Below, one piece after another: positions 12,360-23,699 of a stretch of 64,000 nt of DNA. The stretch is from assembly GCA_963855995.1 (NCBI GenBank), contig OY979716.1, forward strand, positions 25,659,418 to 25,723,417. The letters run 5' to 3'. Below the pieces are notes generated by a model, which was given only the letters and a program-made list of their open reading frames with translations, made no database searches and was not told the origin of the DNA. A program made the position numbers and the translations under genes. The stretch comes from Muricea muricata (lineage: Eukaryota > Cnidaria > Anthozoa > Malacalcyonacea > Plexauridae). Positions within the stretch are counted from its first letter, which is position 1. Every line of letters begins with the position of its first letter.

Positions 12360-13540
12360 CGTGGTGGTTTGGCATCTTACGTCATATGGATGGCGAACAG
12401 GAGCGGAATTAAATTGTTACAAGGGTTTGAGATATCATTAATAATGCGTTCATATTCTCTAATTGTTTGTTTATCTCTCCTCTCATTAAGTGTGGGTAGT
12501 GAATTTTTAGGAATGCCTATTATTTTTAGGCTCCTGGCTTGTATGTTCTCCAATTCATCTGAAAGATATTAAGGGATTCCTCCCCAAATAGGTGAAGCGT
12601 ATTCCAGCAGGGGTCTGATTTTTGTCAGATAGCAGATAATTCCTATTTCTGTTGGTAGGTTAGCCCGGCGGCACTCTCTAAGACAGAACATTCTTCGATT
12701 AGCCTTTTTGGTGATTTTCCTAATACGGTCGTTCCATTTCAAAGTATTTTGAAGCCAAACACCTAAGAGTTTAAACGAACTTGTCCTTTCAATTATTTCA
12801 CCGTCAATTAAAAGGGGAGGTGGTTCAGGGATGCAGTCTCGAAAGCAGATCCACATGTCCTTGGTCTTCTTTGAGTTCAGAGCCATTTTATTGGCATCAG
12901 CCCATTTTTGCATAGAGTTGAGAACTTCCTGCATATGACTCACGTTTCCTTCTTTAACAGATTCATCCAAAGTACAGTCACCTGCATATTTCTGCGCATT
13001 CGCTTCTATCGCTTTATGAATAGAATCCTCGATATCGTTGATATGTACATTGAAGAGCGTCGGTGATATTACGGACCCTTGTGGAACGCCAGCAGGGCAT
13101 GATGATACAGACGATATAAAGGAATTCAGTTTAACCTGCTGAGTCCTACCATCTAGGAAGCTTTGTAACCATAACCAGAAGCTTTTGTTGATTCTTAGTT
13201 CAGCGAGCTTTCTTAACAGTATTCCATGGTCTACCAGGTCAAAAGCCTTCCGGAAATCTAGAAAGAGAGCATGCACTTCCATGCGGCCATTTGGCGAGTT
13301 ATCGGTTGCGTTGAACAAATTCTGCGAAATGCAGGCGAGCGCAGACACAGTTGAGCGATTTTGTGTGAAGGCATGCTAGTTATGTGGGTGTTAAATCTTG
13401 GCTGTGCGGGGATAGGTGAAGTTTTTCTAACACTTTTGCCAACTGTGGTAGGACCGATATTTGTCGGAAGTCATTGTCTATATCTTTCGGTGGATTTACT
13501 TTAGGAACTGGACAGAATAATGCATGTTTATATGCATCCC
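12360..13540 (-). pseudogene. LINE reverse transcriptase fragment with mutated catalytic box
   Basis: The minus strand encodes most of a non-LTR reverse transcriptase. From the N-terminal side there are a PVPKVNPP segment, HAFTQNRST, FLDFRKAFDLVDH (motif A), AGVPQGSVISPTLFNVHIND (motif B), KYAGDCT where YADD is expected (motif C), and LLGVWLQNTLKWNDRI. One uninterrupted 259-residue block spans 13348-12569. Beyond its stop, the same frame continues as YLSDELENIQARSLKIIG to about 12380. Loss of a catalytic Asp in motif C and stops at both edges mark an inactive copy. No endonuclease domain is attached. Confidence 0.9.
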
Positions 13541-13837
13541 TATTGTCGTGCGTAAAGTGTTCTCTTGAGAAATAATACTTGCTTCACATCACACTATAAA
13601 ACACAATACCCTGATTACTTCATATACTAGAAATACATGCATGCAGCAACCCCTCGCCACTAACTAAGAGCATGCAACTATATGTTCGGAATTACATGAA
13701 GTACTTGATAGGTTGTTGTCATAGCAACACTGCAATTGTTATTCTTTCTGTATATTTTTTCAAAATGACGAAATATCAGTTTTTAATCCTTGCTTTATTG
13801 ACATTTTTTTTAAATTGTACAACATTTGTCATCGGTA

Positions 13838-13839
<2 letters not shown>

Positions 13840-13878
<39 letters not shown>

Positions 13879-14560
13879 ATATTTATCCAGGATACCCACG
13901 TCACCGAAGTGATTTTCAGTGGGGTCCTGCACATCTATCTTACATGAAATTCAGATTTTATGCATGCATTATTTACATCATCAAATTTTAACAATAATTA
14001 TCTAAACATGAGTTCACACAATGCACATGAGTTATACGGTACAAAACAACAAAATACAATAAACACAATACAGTACAATACAATACAATAAATACAATAC
14101 AATACAATAATACAATATAATAGAACACAATACAATAGAACACGGTACAACACAATACATTACTAACTGACTTATCGTGTTTTCAAAAGGTTCTTAAAGT
14201 TAGATAACGAAGTTGCGTCTTTTAGTTTCTGTTCCAAGTTATTGAAATCCACTATAGCTTGATATGTTGGACGTTGTCTTCCTTTGTTAGTCTTTGCTCG
14301 TGGTAGATGCAGATTGCTACGTTGTCTTGTATTGTGATGATGGATGTCTTCATTCTTTGTTAAGTTAAAATCAAAGTCAATTAAGCCATGCATGCATTTG
14401 AAGATGAATGTGCATCGGTGATTATGCCTTCTCGTCGCCAGTGTTGACCATTTAAGTTCTTGTAACGCCTCGGTCGAAGAATATCGCGGATGTTTATCTA
14501 AAATGAGCTTTGCAGCCTTATTACGCCTAATGTAAGCTTAAATTTGGTATAAAATACGAT
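13840..14560 (-). pseudogene. 3' end of a LINE with TAA-type tail
   Basis: Without needing an ATG, the minus strand is open from about 14540 to 14172. It encodes RRNKAAKLILDKHPRYSS, an RRHNHRCTFIFKCMHGL segment and a final NLEQKLKDATSLSNFKNLL, the usual C-terminus of CR1/L2-like LINE polyproteins. A 300-bp 3' region follows, including an ACAATA-rich stretch at 14045-14160. It ends in GTATCCTGGATAAATATAG and a TTA/TAA microsatellite (13840-13876). The element is 5'-truncated, as is normal for LINE insertions. Confidence 0.8.
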
Positions 14561-14749
14561 TAATGGTCCAATCGTCAGGAAAGTATTCGGAGACAATAAT
14601 AAGAAACCAGTATGACACACACACAATGTTGGGAGAAGGGTTGATGGGGAGAAATGCTCCAATTCTTGTATAAACTGTGGTCAAATTGCCCCCCACTGAC
14701 TCACAATTACAGCATTATGATTATGATATAATTATGTGCTCAGGAGGTA

Positions 14750-15290
14750 ATAGATCCCCTATGCTGGATCTTGCCCAATGGGTAGTAGCTCCCCGAGATG
14801 GGCACCCTAAATGTCCAAGGGATAGTAGATCCCCGTGATGGTCATTGTTTACTTTAATGTCCAAGAGGTAGTAGATCCCCGTGCTCGTCATTGTTTTCTT
14901 TACAATACATTGGTTTGTGTGAGTCTATGGGGTTATGGGCGACCTTTGGGAGCACTACTTCCCCAACACCCAAAAAGATTTTTCGGCTTGCTCTTACACC
15001 CGCAAAGAACACTGGACGTGGAGTACCAATATGGCGGCGATGACTTCAAAAGTTAATCTTGAATGTGTGATCCAGTATTATACAGATCAATGATGGGCAC
15101 TCTTAATGTCCAAGGGGTAGTAGATCCCCATGATGGCCATTGTTTACTTTAATGTCCAAAGGGTAGTAGATCCCCGTGATGGTCATTGTTTACTTTACAA
15201 TACATTGGTTTGTGTGAGTCTATGGGGTTATGGGTAGCCTTTGGGAGCACTACATCCCCAACAACCAAAAAGATTTTTCTTTTTTTTTTG
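14750..15290. repeat. minisatellite-like duplicated block
   Basis: Units containing GGTAGTAGATCCCC and GATGGTCATTGTTTACTTTA recur about five times. They are followed by a longer shared segment with TGGGGTTATGGG and CAACACCCAAAAAGATTTTTC-like words, present once near 14905-14980 and again near 15205-15280. No coding function was seen. The array may be a decayed satellite or element internal repeat. Confidence 0.75.
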
Positions 15291-15299
15291 GAAATATTT

Positions 15300-15790
15300 T
15301 TTTACTACTATTATTATTGACAACATTAAGTATCCTATAATATTTCATTTAACGCTGCATGAATTGTATTCATGCCAGTGATGCATGCTGACAGAGTGTA
15401 TCACAGAGTATTTTATACATAGTTATATCTGGTTATTTAATTTTAACGAGTTGCGCTAAAGTGGTGCAAAATCACTGAAGGGTGGGATGGGTGGAAATTT
15501 CAAAATCTCTTGCTGCAGAGGTCAGATGCCTTTGGTTGCATGTGGCAGAATGAAGCTTACTGATTCAAACAGGAAGTTATTTAAACAAAATGGTGCAACC
15601 TGATTGGTCCAATTTTCCCAGACACATACAGAGGGATTTAGACAATGGTTTGTTGTTACAACAGTTGGTGCTAAAGGCACGTGTATGATCATGTGGTTCC
15701 GGGACTGACCTTTGTACTCCATTAGACTTTGCACAACTTTACTTCTGGCCCTTTGCTTGTTTCATCAACTGAAGTTGACAGTGCTGTTAC
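15300..15790. other. no gene seen
   Basis: Poly-T tract at 15278-15310 and AT-rich sequence. Nothing recognisable lies between the minisatellite and the Penelope-like element. Confidence 0.5.
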
Positions 15791-15796
15791 ACATAT

Positions 15797-17340
15797 ATGT
15801 ACATGTTACATGATGTTACATCAAATTTTTATGGTTTACCCAAGATTCACAAATCAACCAGTATTACAACAGCCATCAAAGAACAAAATGAGAACTACGT
15901 AAAACTACCACCACCTCCAAACCTTAAACTCAGACCCATAGTCGCCGGACCTGCACCCACACATCGACCGAGCAATTTCGTTGATATTATATTGAAACCT
16001 CTGTGCAAGCGCGTTCCAAGTTATATAAGGGACAAATTTTATTTCCTGAAACCATATACCACACAAAGTAACGAAGCATACCATGTTGGTTTCTTTCGAC
16101 GTGATGAGTCTGTACACCAGCATTCCTCACGAACTGGGATTAAAAGCAATAGAACACTTTTTGGATAATTTCCCTACATTCTACAGCTACCCTTCTCGAA
16201 AAAATTCAAATTGAAAGCTATTTTTATTGTACTCAAAGAAAACACATTTAAATTTGATGGAAAGAATTATAAACAAGTACAGGGAACGGCTATGGGAAAA
16301 AAATGCACCAACATATGCCACTCTCGTAATGGGCTTCCTAAAAAAACAGTTGTACCAAAGAATTGAGGAGAAATACGGAGAAGCGTCCAAAACGGAATTT
16401 ATTAAGAACTTCAAAAGATTCTTTGACGACTGTTTTATATTCTGGCAAAAATCACGAGCAGAACTAGAAATATTGTTCTACATGCTCAACAACATCAACC
16501 CAAAAATTCAATTCATAATAGAATTCAGCTCCGAAAAACTCGAAACAGACAGTCACCAATATCTAAACTTTTTTCATGCCATCCAAGACATGTTAAGCAG
16601 AGTAATTATACCGATTGCATTAGTAAGAAGAATATGCACCATTGTAACAAAAGACGACATCAGAAACGTTCGACTGGGAGAACTAGAAACCTTCCTAACC
16701 AACCAAAACTACCCAAAGAAACTTAGTAATAATAGAATCGAGAAAGCCAAAAAACTAACGATTGAGGAGCTACGTAATCCAAAGAAAAAGGAGACAACAA
16801 CAACAAAACTCTCCCATTGGTCATTACCCACAGCCTCAATAACTCACAAATCGTAAATATGGTTAGACAGAGTATGAATTTCTTACGACACTCAAAGAAA
16901 ATGAAGTCAACATTCAAAAATACTGACCTCATTGTAAGCAGAAGACACCCAAAAAAACTTAAAATAAATTTTAACGAAAGCAGAATTTTTACAGCGCGAT
17001 CAAGAGGGAAGTAACAAAGTGCAATGAAGCTAGATGCTGGACATGTAACATCATCATAACAGTGATTCCCTAATCCTGAAAGGCAATAAAACGTGGACCA
17101 TACACTCCCCAATGTCATGCTTGAGCAGGGACGTGATTTATCTTATCATTTGTTCAAAATGTTAAGATCGATTACTATATTGGTCAAACTCAAAATCTAC
17201 GAAATCGTGTTACTCTACTCAAGGAACAGATAAAACACGAACAGTATAGATATCTACCGGTAAGCAAACACCTCCACAGATGCAACAACAGGATGTTCCA
17301 CGTTGGTCAGAATTGCTTAAAAATCTCCCATTGAGATGCA
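15797..17340 (+). pseudogene. Penelope-like retroelement (RT plus GIY-YIG), frameshifted
   Basis: The plus strand shows the order of a Penelope-like element. FYGLPKIHK and LRPIVAGPAPTHRPSN come first, then PSYIRDKFYFLK, a frame change near 16105, APTYATLVMGFLKKQLY, and RFFDDCFIFW (catalytic DD box near 16418). A downstream basic region is followed by DVIYLIICSKC and, one frame over from 17173, YYIGQTQNLRNRV with a distal SKHLHRC. The last part is the GIY-YIG nuclease used for target cleavage in this class. At least three frameshifts and stops are needed to read through, so the copy is inactive. Flanking long repeats typical of the class were not identified. Confidence 0.85.
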
Positions 17341-17890
17341 GTAGGTCACGTGCCAATGCGCTGTCAAATCGTCAATTGATTTTCCATGGAGACATAATCC
17401 CCTTTTAAACACAATTATAATGCTTTTTAAATCAAAATATACACTTCTGATCTTGATCAACTTTAAGTAAACTCTTTTAGCTTACAAATGGATCCATATT
17501 GAGTACGATTATCCTTATTTTAAGCCCGTATACCACAGTATACACAACACGTTTTAAATCTGCTTTAAATCAGAAAATGATTTTAGTTACCATGGGGATA
17601 AAACAAAACGACCTATTTTGGGGAGAGGACGTTGGGGAAAGTCTTAAGCTATATTTTTGACTTTGGGTAGCCCCTTCAGTATTCAATATCCTACGAGAAA
17701 TTCCACCGAATGCAATATCTTGGCAAAATTTTGTTGTTTTTATACTGATATCTTTTTCCAAATGGACTTAATGAAAAACTATAAAGTCAAAGTCATAGCT
17801 ACAGCGATATTTTACCAAAAAACGACTGTTTGAAACACTGTGTGCTAACAGAGAATGCAGAGAAAACGGGTAAATTTCTGTCTTGTTCAA
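17341..17890. other. no gene seen; upstream flank of SWIM gene
   Basis: AT-rich spacer with no recognised coding or repeat structure. Confidence 0.4.
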
Positions 17891-17897
17891 ATATAAT

Positions 17898-20800
17898 ATG
17901 GCGTCTGAAAATGCTTTCGACGATTTTGAAAAAGAATGCAAAAAAAGTCGCAAATGCTCGAAGCCTCCACGGCACAAAGGACGTTGTAATGTCCAGAAAC
18001 CAATAAACCCTTTCTAGGAATCAACTAACACTTACAAATTCAATGAAAGGAAGAGGAAACTACAATTAGAGCAGCATAGCTTTGAAGAAAAAGTCAAGAG
18101 AAAGGAATCTGAGTTGGCCAACCGCGAAAATTTGGTTCTAAATAGTGAGGTGCATTTGCGGAATCTGTTAATTGAAAAAGGTAAGAATATTTTAATTAGT
18201 CAAACATTCCCTTGCTAGTATATATAATACACCTATTCTGGTCAGGATACCTAGAAAAAATGTAGCATCTTGTATTTTGTATTGTCAACTGCAGGAGAGC
18301 TCCCTGCTGGCAAGTAAAAGCTTTAATCATCTGCCATTCGATAAGAAAAGAAAATAAGTAGACCTCATTGCCATTAACTGGCAATGCATGCTAGTGTTGC
18401 TGGCTCGTTTAACGCCAGACAATTTTATTTGTCATGAGGAAGCTCTGCCTCTGGATGGCTTAACCAACAAATCTGACAATCTCTGTAGTTAAACCCAAAG
18501 GATATTTGTACCAACCACCAACTGAAGGTATTTCAAGGCTCCTGTTCAAGGCTTATGTTTTACCCATATCATATTTGTAATTTTGTCACTTTCCAACTTA
18601 TTTTTTTCGTCTAACATTAGATAAACCACTGCAAGCATAGCAGAGATTCTGTATTCATGTATTCATGAAAGGACTTCTTATCTTCAAAAATCTTGAATCT
18701 TGACTGACAGCTTTAAAATTGTAAAGATATAGATACAGGCAAATGATTGTTAAATAAGATACATTTTGATTTTTGCAATGATCATAACAGGTACAGTAAT
18801 ACACCCAGTTGCAACTCACTGTACTACTGTATCTAATTCTGCCAAATATCGGTCAATTATACTTCCACTGGAAGATTGCTGCCAGTTAATTGGTTACATC
18901 TAACTGTGTGTATTAAATGCCCAGTTGGCGATAGAAATTAATGCATTTGGGTAATATTTACACCTTTTCAGAAGAACTGTATTGAATATATTTGTGCATT
19001 ATCTTTTAGACAAAAGTATTTCTGAACTAAGAAGTGCTTTTCAGAAGTCTGAATCACAAGTGGAGGAATTAGAAAAAAAGTCTAATGTTCTAACAAAGGA
19101 GCTGGATCAAGTGAAATGTATGACTTCTGCACTAGGACTGGATGTAAAGCAGTTCTCAAAATCTAAAAGAGAGAGCAACAGTACTTTTCATGCAATGATA
19201 AGTGATCCCAATTCAAGTACTCGTTACAGACGAAGAAAAGAATCAGAAAAGGCATTAAAATTCATTCATGGAGGTGAGACTGGCTCATTTTTTGGTGCAT
19301 GGGATTATATTGCTGGCAATGCTCCAAAAGAACTTGTTACAGAGTTGTTCGTTGGGTACCGGAGGGGATCACAACTCAAAGAAATTTTCAATAGTGCCAT
19401 GAGTAAATACCAGATGTCACCTGAAGCTCCACAGAAAGCTATAGCAACAAAATACCAAAACCATCTATCACGAAGAAAATTTGTTCTTGTATGCAGGACT
19501 CAATCTTCTTACTTTGATGCAGCATCAGAAACATGGCTACCACGAAACGTTAATTGTATGGGGCCGGATTGATTTGAGACTGCCTAAGTCAGTATCGAAT
19601 TGTGCGGTAGATGCATTTGTGAAGGCTTTAGATATTGGAGATATCACAGAGTTACCAAACGTTGCTGGAGTTTCTAGAACTGCCACTGGCCTTATTCTTA
19701 TGATACTTGACTTACATTTACGGGTTCCTCATTTGTGTAGAAAGCTTGTATGGTATAACGGTTTGGAATATCATTTTATTATGCAGTTTTCAGATGATGG
19801 GGCCCCAGAGACCAGTCAATTCACAATGTCAATTGGGAGCATGACAAGATGGAATTTGGGAGAGAGTAAGGAGCTCTGACTTTCAGTATCTCTTACACTG
19901 TGTCAGCTTGCATGAAAAGCACAAAGTACTGGAAGACCTATGGAAAAAGCATACTGATGAAATGGCCATGTTAGAAGAGAATATCATCACAATTGCTGGT
20001 AGAAAATGCACCATCGAATTTCAGCCAAGTGCTGATATGTGTTGGCAGAGCTGGGCGAACAACGAAATAAATCAAGCTGCCACCTATCCGTCACCTTATG
20101 CCAATATACACTCAGGTAAAAATCAAAATTGTTTACTAAATTTTCCAACACCAGTTGATTTTACTGTCAAATGTAAGTATCATGTCATGTAAATGTCAAA
20201 TGCAGTAATATCCAAAACTAAAATTTCTTTTACTAAAACCCAATATTATGTGTGTGTTGGCAATTTAACCCATGCATTTAGCTGCAGCAGAGCTTCTCCA
20301 TTGATGAGTGAAATCATCTGTTGTTAGACCAGTAAAAAATAAGTAGGACAAACTGGGGCACATTGCAGCTTAATGAGTCAATGGGTTAATGAGCTGAACA
20401 TTAACATGTATATGTTAATCTGAACATGCATATGTTAAGATTTGGGAGCAAAATATATCTACACATATATCAAAGAAATATATACTAAAACAAAATGAAC
20501 TTTCTCACTTTAAAAGCTTGTGCTGAAAGGTTTTTCTCAATTCTGCTATACTTAAATAGCACTTTTAAATTCATAAGTCCAATAACTGTACAGCTATTTT
20601 TGTTACTGTACGTAAACACAGTGGCGGCGCACACTCGATAATTGGGGGGGGGGGGCATATATTCATATATTCGTGTTCTGCATTATTAACATCTTTTGAA
20701 ATCGATTGTTTTTATGGTGTGTGGACATGAATATATAAATATGCCTACGCCCAATTCAAGGCCGGGGAGAGCCAGGGTCGGGCCCCAGGACAAGCAAGTT

Positions 20801-22430
20801 ATTATGCATTACGGGCCCCCAACCCTCTTGACAGTCGCACCTTTGACCAGATGCTTTGCAATTAAGAGCAGTAAACAAATAATCCCCCCAATTATCGAGT
20901 TTGCGCAACACCTGAGAGAGGAACGAAGGCCCGGTTTTTATTGACCCACACTTTTGAAGGTGTGAAGAAATAAGACCCTCCCATTCTCCACTCCCTCCCT
21001 CGGTAATTTCTGACAACCTTCTGCAATTTAGGACCGCTTTTATGTGCAGCAGCAACTGTGATTTGGTACAAAACAATACAGTTGAGACAAATTTTGCAAT
21101 CTTTTTAGGTAACATCTGCACTATGGGTGGGACGATTGGATTCGCTTCTACTGACATATGGAAGCCTTATACCATCGAGGATAGAGAGAAGCACGCAAGC
21201 ATGCTTCAAAATTTTGAAAAGTCTCTAGAGCCTGGTCATTCTGAAAAAACCCAACATGAAAAGAAGCTCCAGTTCATGGCCGAAAATGGGATTCGGGGAT
21301 TTGGACCTTCCCGAATTGGAGTTTTTGCTGATAAGCAAAGACCGGAGCCTTTGCATTGTGAAATTAATGCTTGGCAGCTAGTGATCAATATTGTGTATCA
21401 AGAATCAGTGCAAAGAAATGTGTTCGATCAGTTCATCAAGGTGCTGGGGGTGCCATTAACTGTTTCAGCCACTCATAACGAAGTAACTGAGACAGATGAG
21501 ATGCCGGTACTTGGGTGTGGTTTGTTGTTCCTGGTGCCATTCTTCCAAGACCACTACAAAGATGACAAAGTGTCAATATTACTTAGAGTGATGTGTTACA
21601 TAGAGAATGGCTGGGACAAGGACCAGATAGATCCAGATAAAGGAAAAAATATTGACCAAAAAGAAAAACTACTGCGACCATCAAATTGGTTTCCGGGCGG
21701 CCCGGAAAACTGAACAAATCTAACTACAAAAGAGGAAAGTCTACCGAATTTCTCGCTAAGCAATGTCACAAACTACTTTTTTAACATGGACTACCAGCGA
21801 ATGATTTTAAAAACATCAATCGAAAATCGTATGGATTATTCAAAGCAGGGCATATTCAATATGTTGAACTACTACGGAAAGATTTGTGCAAAGTGTACAT
21901 CAAATGTGCAAGCCTATCGGAAATGCAAAAAAAAACACGGAATATAATCTGATTAAGGACGGTGAAATTGAGTTTGCAAGATGCGGTTGCCCGCAGGGAA
22001 AGGTCCTCACGCAAGTTGCAAATACATAGCAGCTCTGTGCTGTTGCTTGGTAGAGTATGCGACTGTTGGTGCCGTAAGAAATCATGTACAGCAAAATTGC
22101 AAACTTGGAATCAGCCTCGAAGAAATAAACTATCTGGGATATTAGTACGCGACATAAACTTTCAAAAACCAAAAAAAAAAAGGGTTGTTATGAAAACAGT
22201 AAATGCAGTGCACCTAGAGATGTAAAATCTGCTTTTGAACATATAAGTACCCCTAGTAAATACCAGAGCAGTTCTTCAGAGGCCAATGATGCGCTGAGAT
22301 CATTTTGTGCAAAATACAAATTAAATTCATGTTTTCTTCATTGCTTGAGAGAAAATACTGGTGGTAATGAAAATTCCACAGAGAAGGAAACAGTAAATAA
22401 TAGTAATAAAGTCATAAACAGTAACAGAGT
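17898..22430 (+). pseudogene. coiled-coil plus SWIM zinc-finger protein gene, decayed
   Basis: Exon 1 (17898-18180) starts MASENAFDDFEKECKKSRKC, contains PPRHKGRCN and a coiled-coil segment, and has an in-frame TAG just after INPF. It ends GAAAAAG|GTAAGA. Exon 2 (19010-20115) follows a TCTTTTAG acceptor in the matching phase. It needs frame changes near 19475, 19565 and 19870. Exon 3 (from 21109) joins exactly (S-G-N across the junction). It encodes TIGFASTDIWKPYT and FADKQRPEPLHCEINAWQL, then shifts near 21700 and 21940. Near 21980 lies a SWIM-type C-G-C...GKGPHASCKYIAAL segment in which the usual final His is Tyr, then TAKLQTWNQPRRNKL. SWIM fingers of this kind often precede YqaJ-type nuclease domains in cnidarian proteins; no nuclease is visible here. 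The tail to 22690 is Asn-rich. Its role is unknown, and a transposon origin is suspected from the THAP neighbour. Confidence 0.75.
20619..20914. mobile_element. hAT-like MITE in intron 2 of the SWIM gene
   Basis: Ends share CAG...CGCA.ACTCGATAATTGGGG in inverted orientation (left from 20619, right to 20914). The interior has G and C runs and no coding sequence. The CAG terminus suggests hAT, but no convincing 8-bp target duplication was found, so the class is tentative. It lies wholly within the 993-bp intron. Confidence 0.5.
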
Positions 22431-22702
22431 CATAATATAATTGTATATCATGTAAATAGCAACACAAATTCTAAATCAAATAATGTCAATAGTAAGGTAA
22501 AAGAGAGTATAAATAGTAATACTAATACCACAATGAGTAATGGAATTATGAATGATGTAATTAACAATGCAACCATTGATATATTAATGAATAATGAATT
22601 AGAGACACCAACAAAAGAAGTCTCCACAGAATCAAACACAAACATCAATACAGTCAGTTTCAAGATGCTTAATGATGCCAGATAATGAAAATAGTTTCTC
22701 AA

Positions 22703-23158
22703 TCAAGCGATATCAGGTGACAGACAACTAAACTTTAACCTTACTCGAGACTGTCTCCTCGTTCTCCGAGGGAAGGAAACCATCTTCACCTTCGTCATAG
22801 TCAGATTCTTCAGACAAAATTTCACCTGTGTTGACAGTGTTGGTGTTGACCGTCTTAGTCTTTTCTTTGAGAGGAAGTCACTGTTTAGGGGAAGTACGTT
22901 CTTTAGCTGGTTTGGTGAACGAAGTATGGTGTTTTTTTTGAGCATTTTCCTTCCATTGTAGGAGATTAAGAAGCATGAAGGGTCAAAATGCTCGCTGCAA
23001 ATTTTCACATGCTTGTTCACTGGTGTATGTGTCTTTCGAATGTTGAGAATCCATTTTGCAAGAACCTCCTTGTTTGTCAATGGCAGCAGATGAAATGAAA
23101 TATCTGACGATTTACTCGATGTATTAGGACATCCAAACGATATACAATTTTGAGGCAT
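22703..23158 (-). CDS. THAP-domain protein, first exon
   Basis: A 151-residue minus-strand frame begins MPQNCISFGCPNTSSKS. It continues SFHLLPLTNKEVLAKW and ICSEHFDPSCF, giving an intact C2CH THAP finger (C5, C10, then C-x2-H in CSEHF) of normal length. THAP fingers bind DNA and are found in host regulators and in P-element and Kolobok transposases. After residue 90 the sequence is basic and Ser/Thr-rich with no further domain. The frame could continue through a splice not identified here. It converges with the preceding SWIM pseudogene, an arrangement repeated at 51-54 kb. Codon integrity suggests it is younger or better preserved than its neighbour. Confidence 0.75.
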   Translation of the reverse strand: MPQNCISFGCPNTSSKSSDISFHLLPLTNKEVLAKWILNIRKTHTPVNKHVKICSEHFDPSCFLISYNGRKMLKKNTILRSPNQLKNVLPLNSDFLSKKRLRRSTPTLSTQVKFCLKNLTMTKVKMVSFPRRTRRQSRVRLKFSCLSPDIA

Positions 23159-23566
23159 TGCGACAGTGACTGTTATACTCCTGGAACGTTAAACAGTTCT
23201 CAAAATAACTTTAAAAAGTGCAGATATTTTCAGACTAAAATGTTCGAAGTGTTTGTTTACAATTTCGCGCCGCTCGCCACCAAGCCTCGATTTCATGTTC
23301 AGACTATGCCGGAAATAAAAAACCCGCATGCGTGCTATTTAACACCATTCATAACATTCCAACAATGACGTAATAAATAAAATGTTTCCGTAAACAACAT
23401 CATTATGAATATAAAAAATACAATCACACTCGTAAACCTCATATAGCACTTGAAGAGCTTTTAGCGAGAACGTTTGTGCAATAATATTGTAAATAAAAAA
23501 ATTTTAAAACAAGTGAGTTATGTTTATTTTTTGTTGATTAATCAAACTATTCTATATTTATATATA

Positions 23567-23672
<106 letters not shown>

Positions 23673-23699
23673 TTACAATTTCATTTATTTAATTATTAA

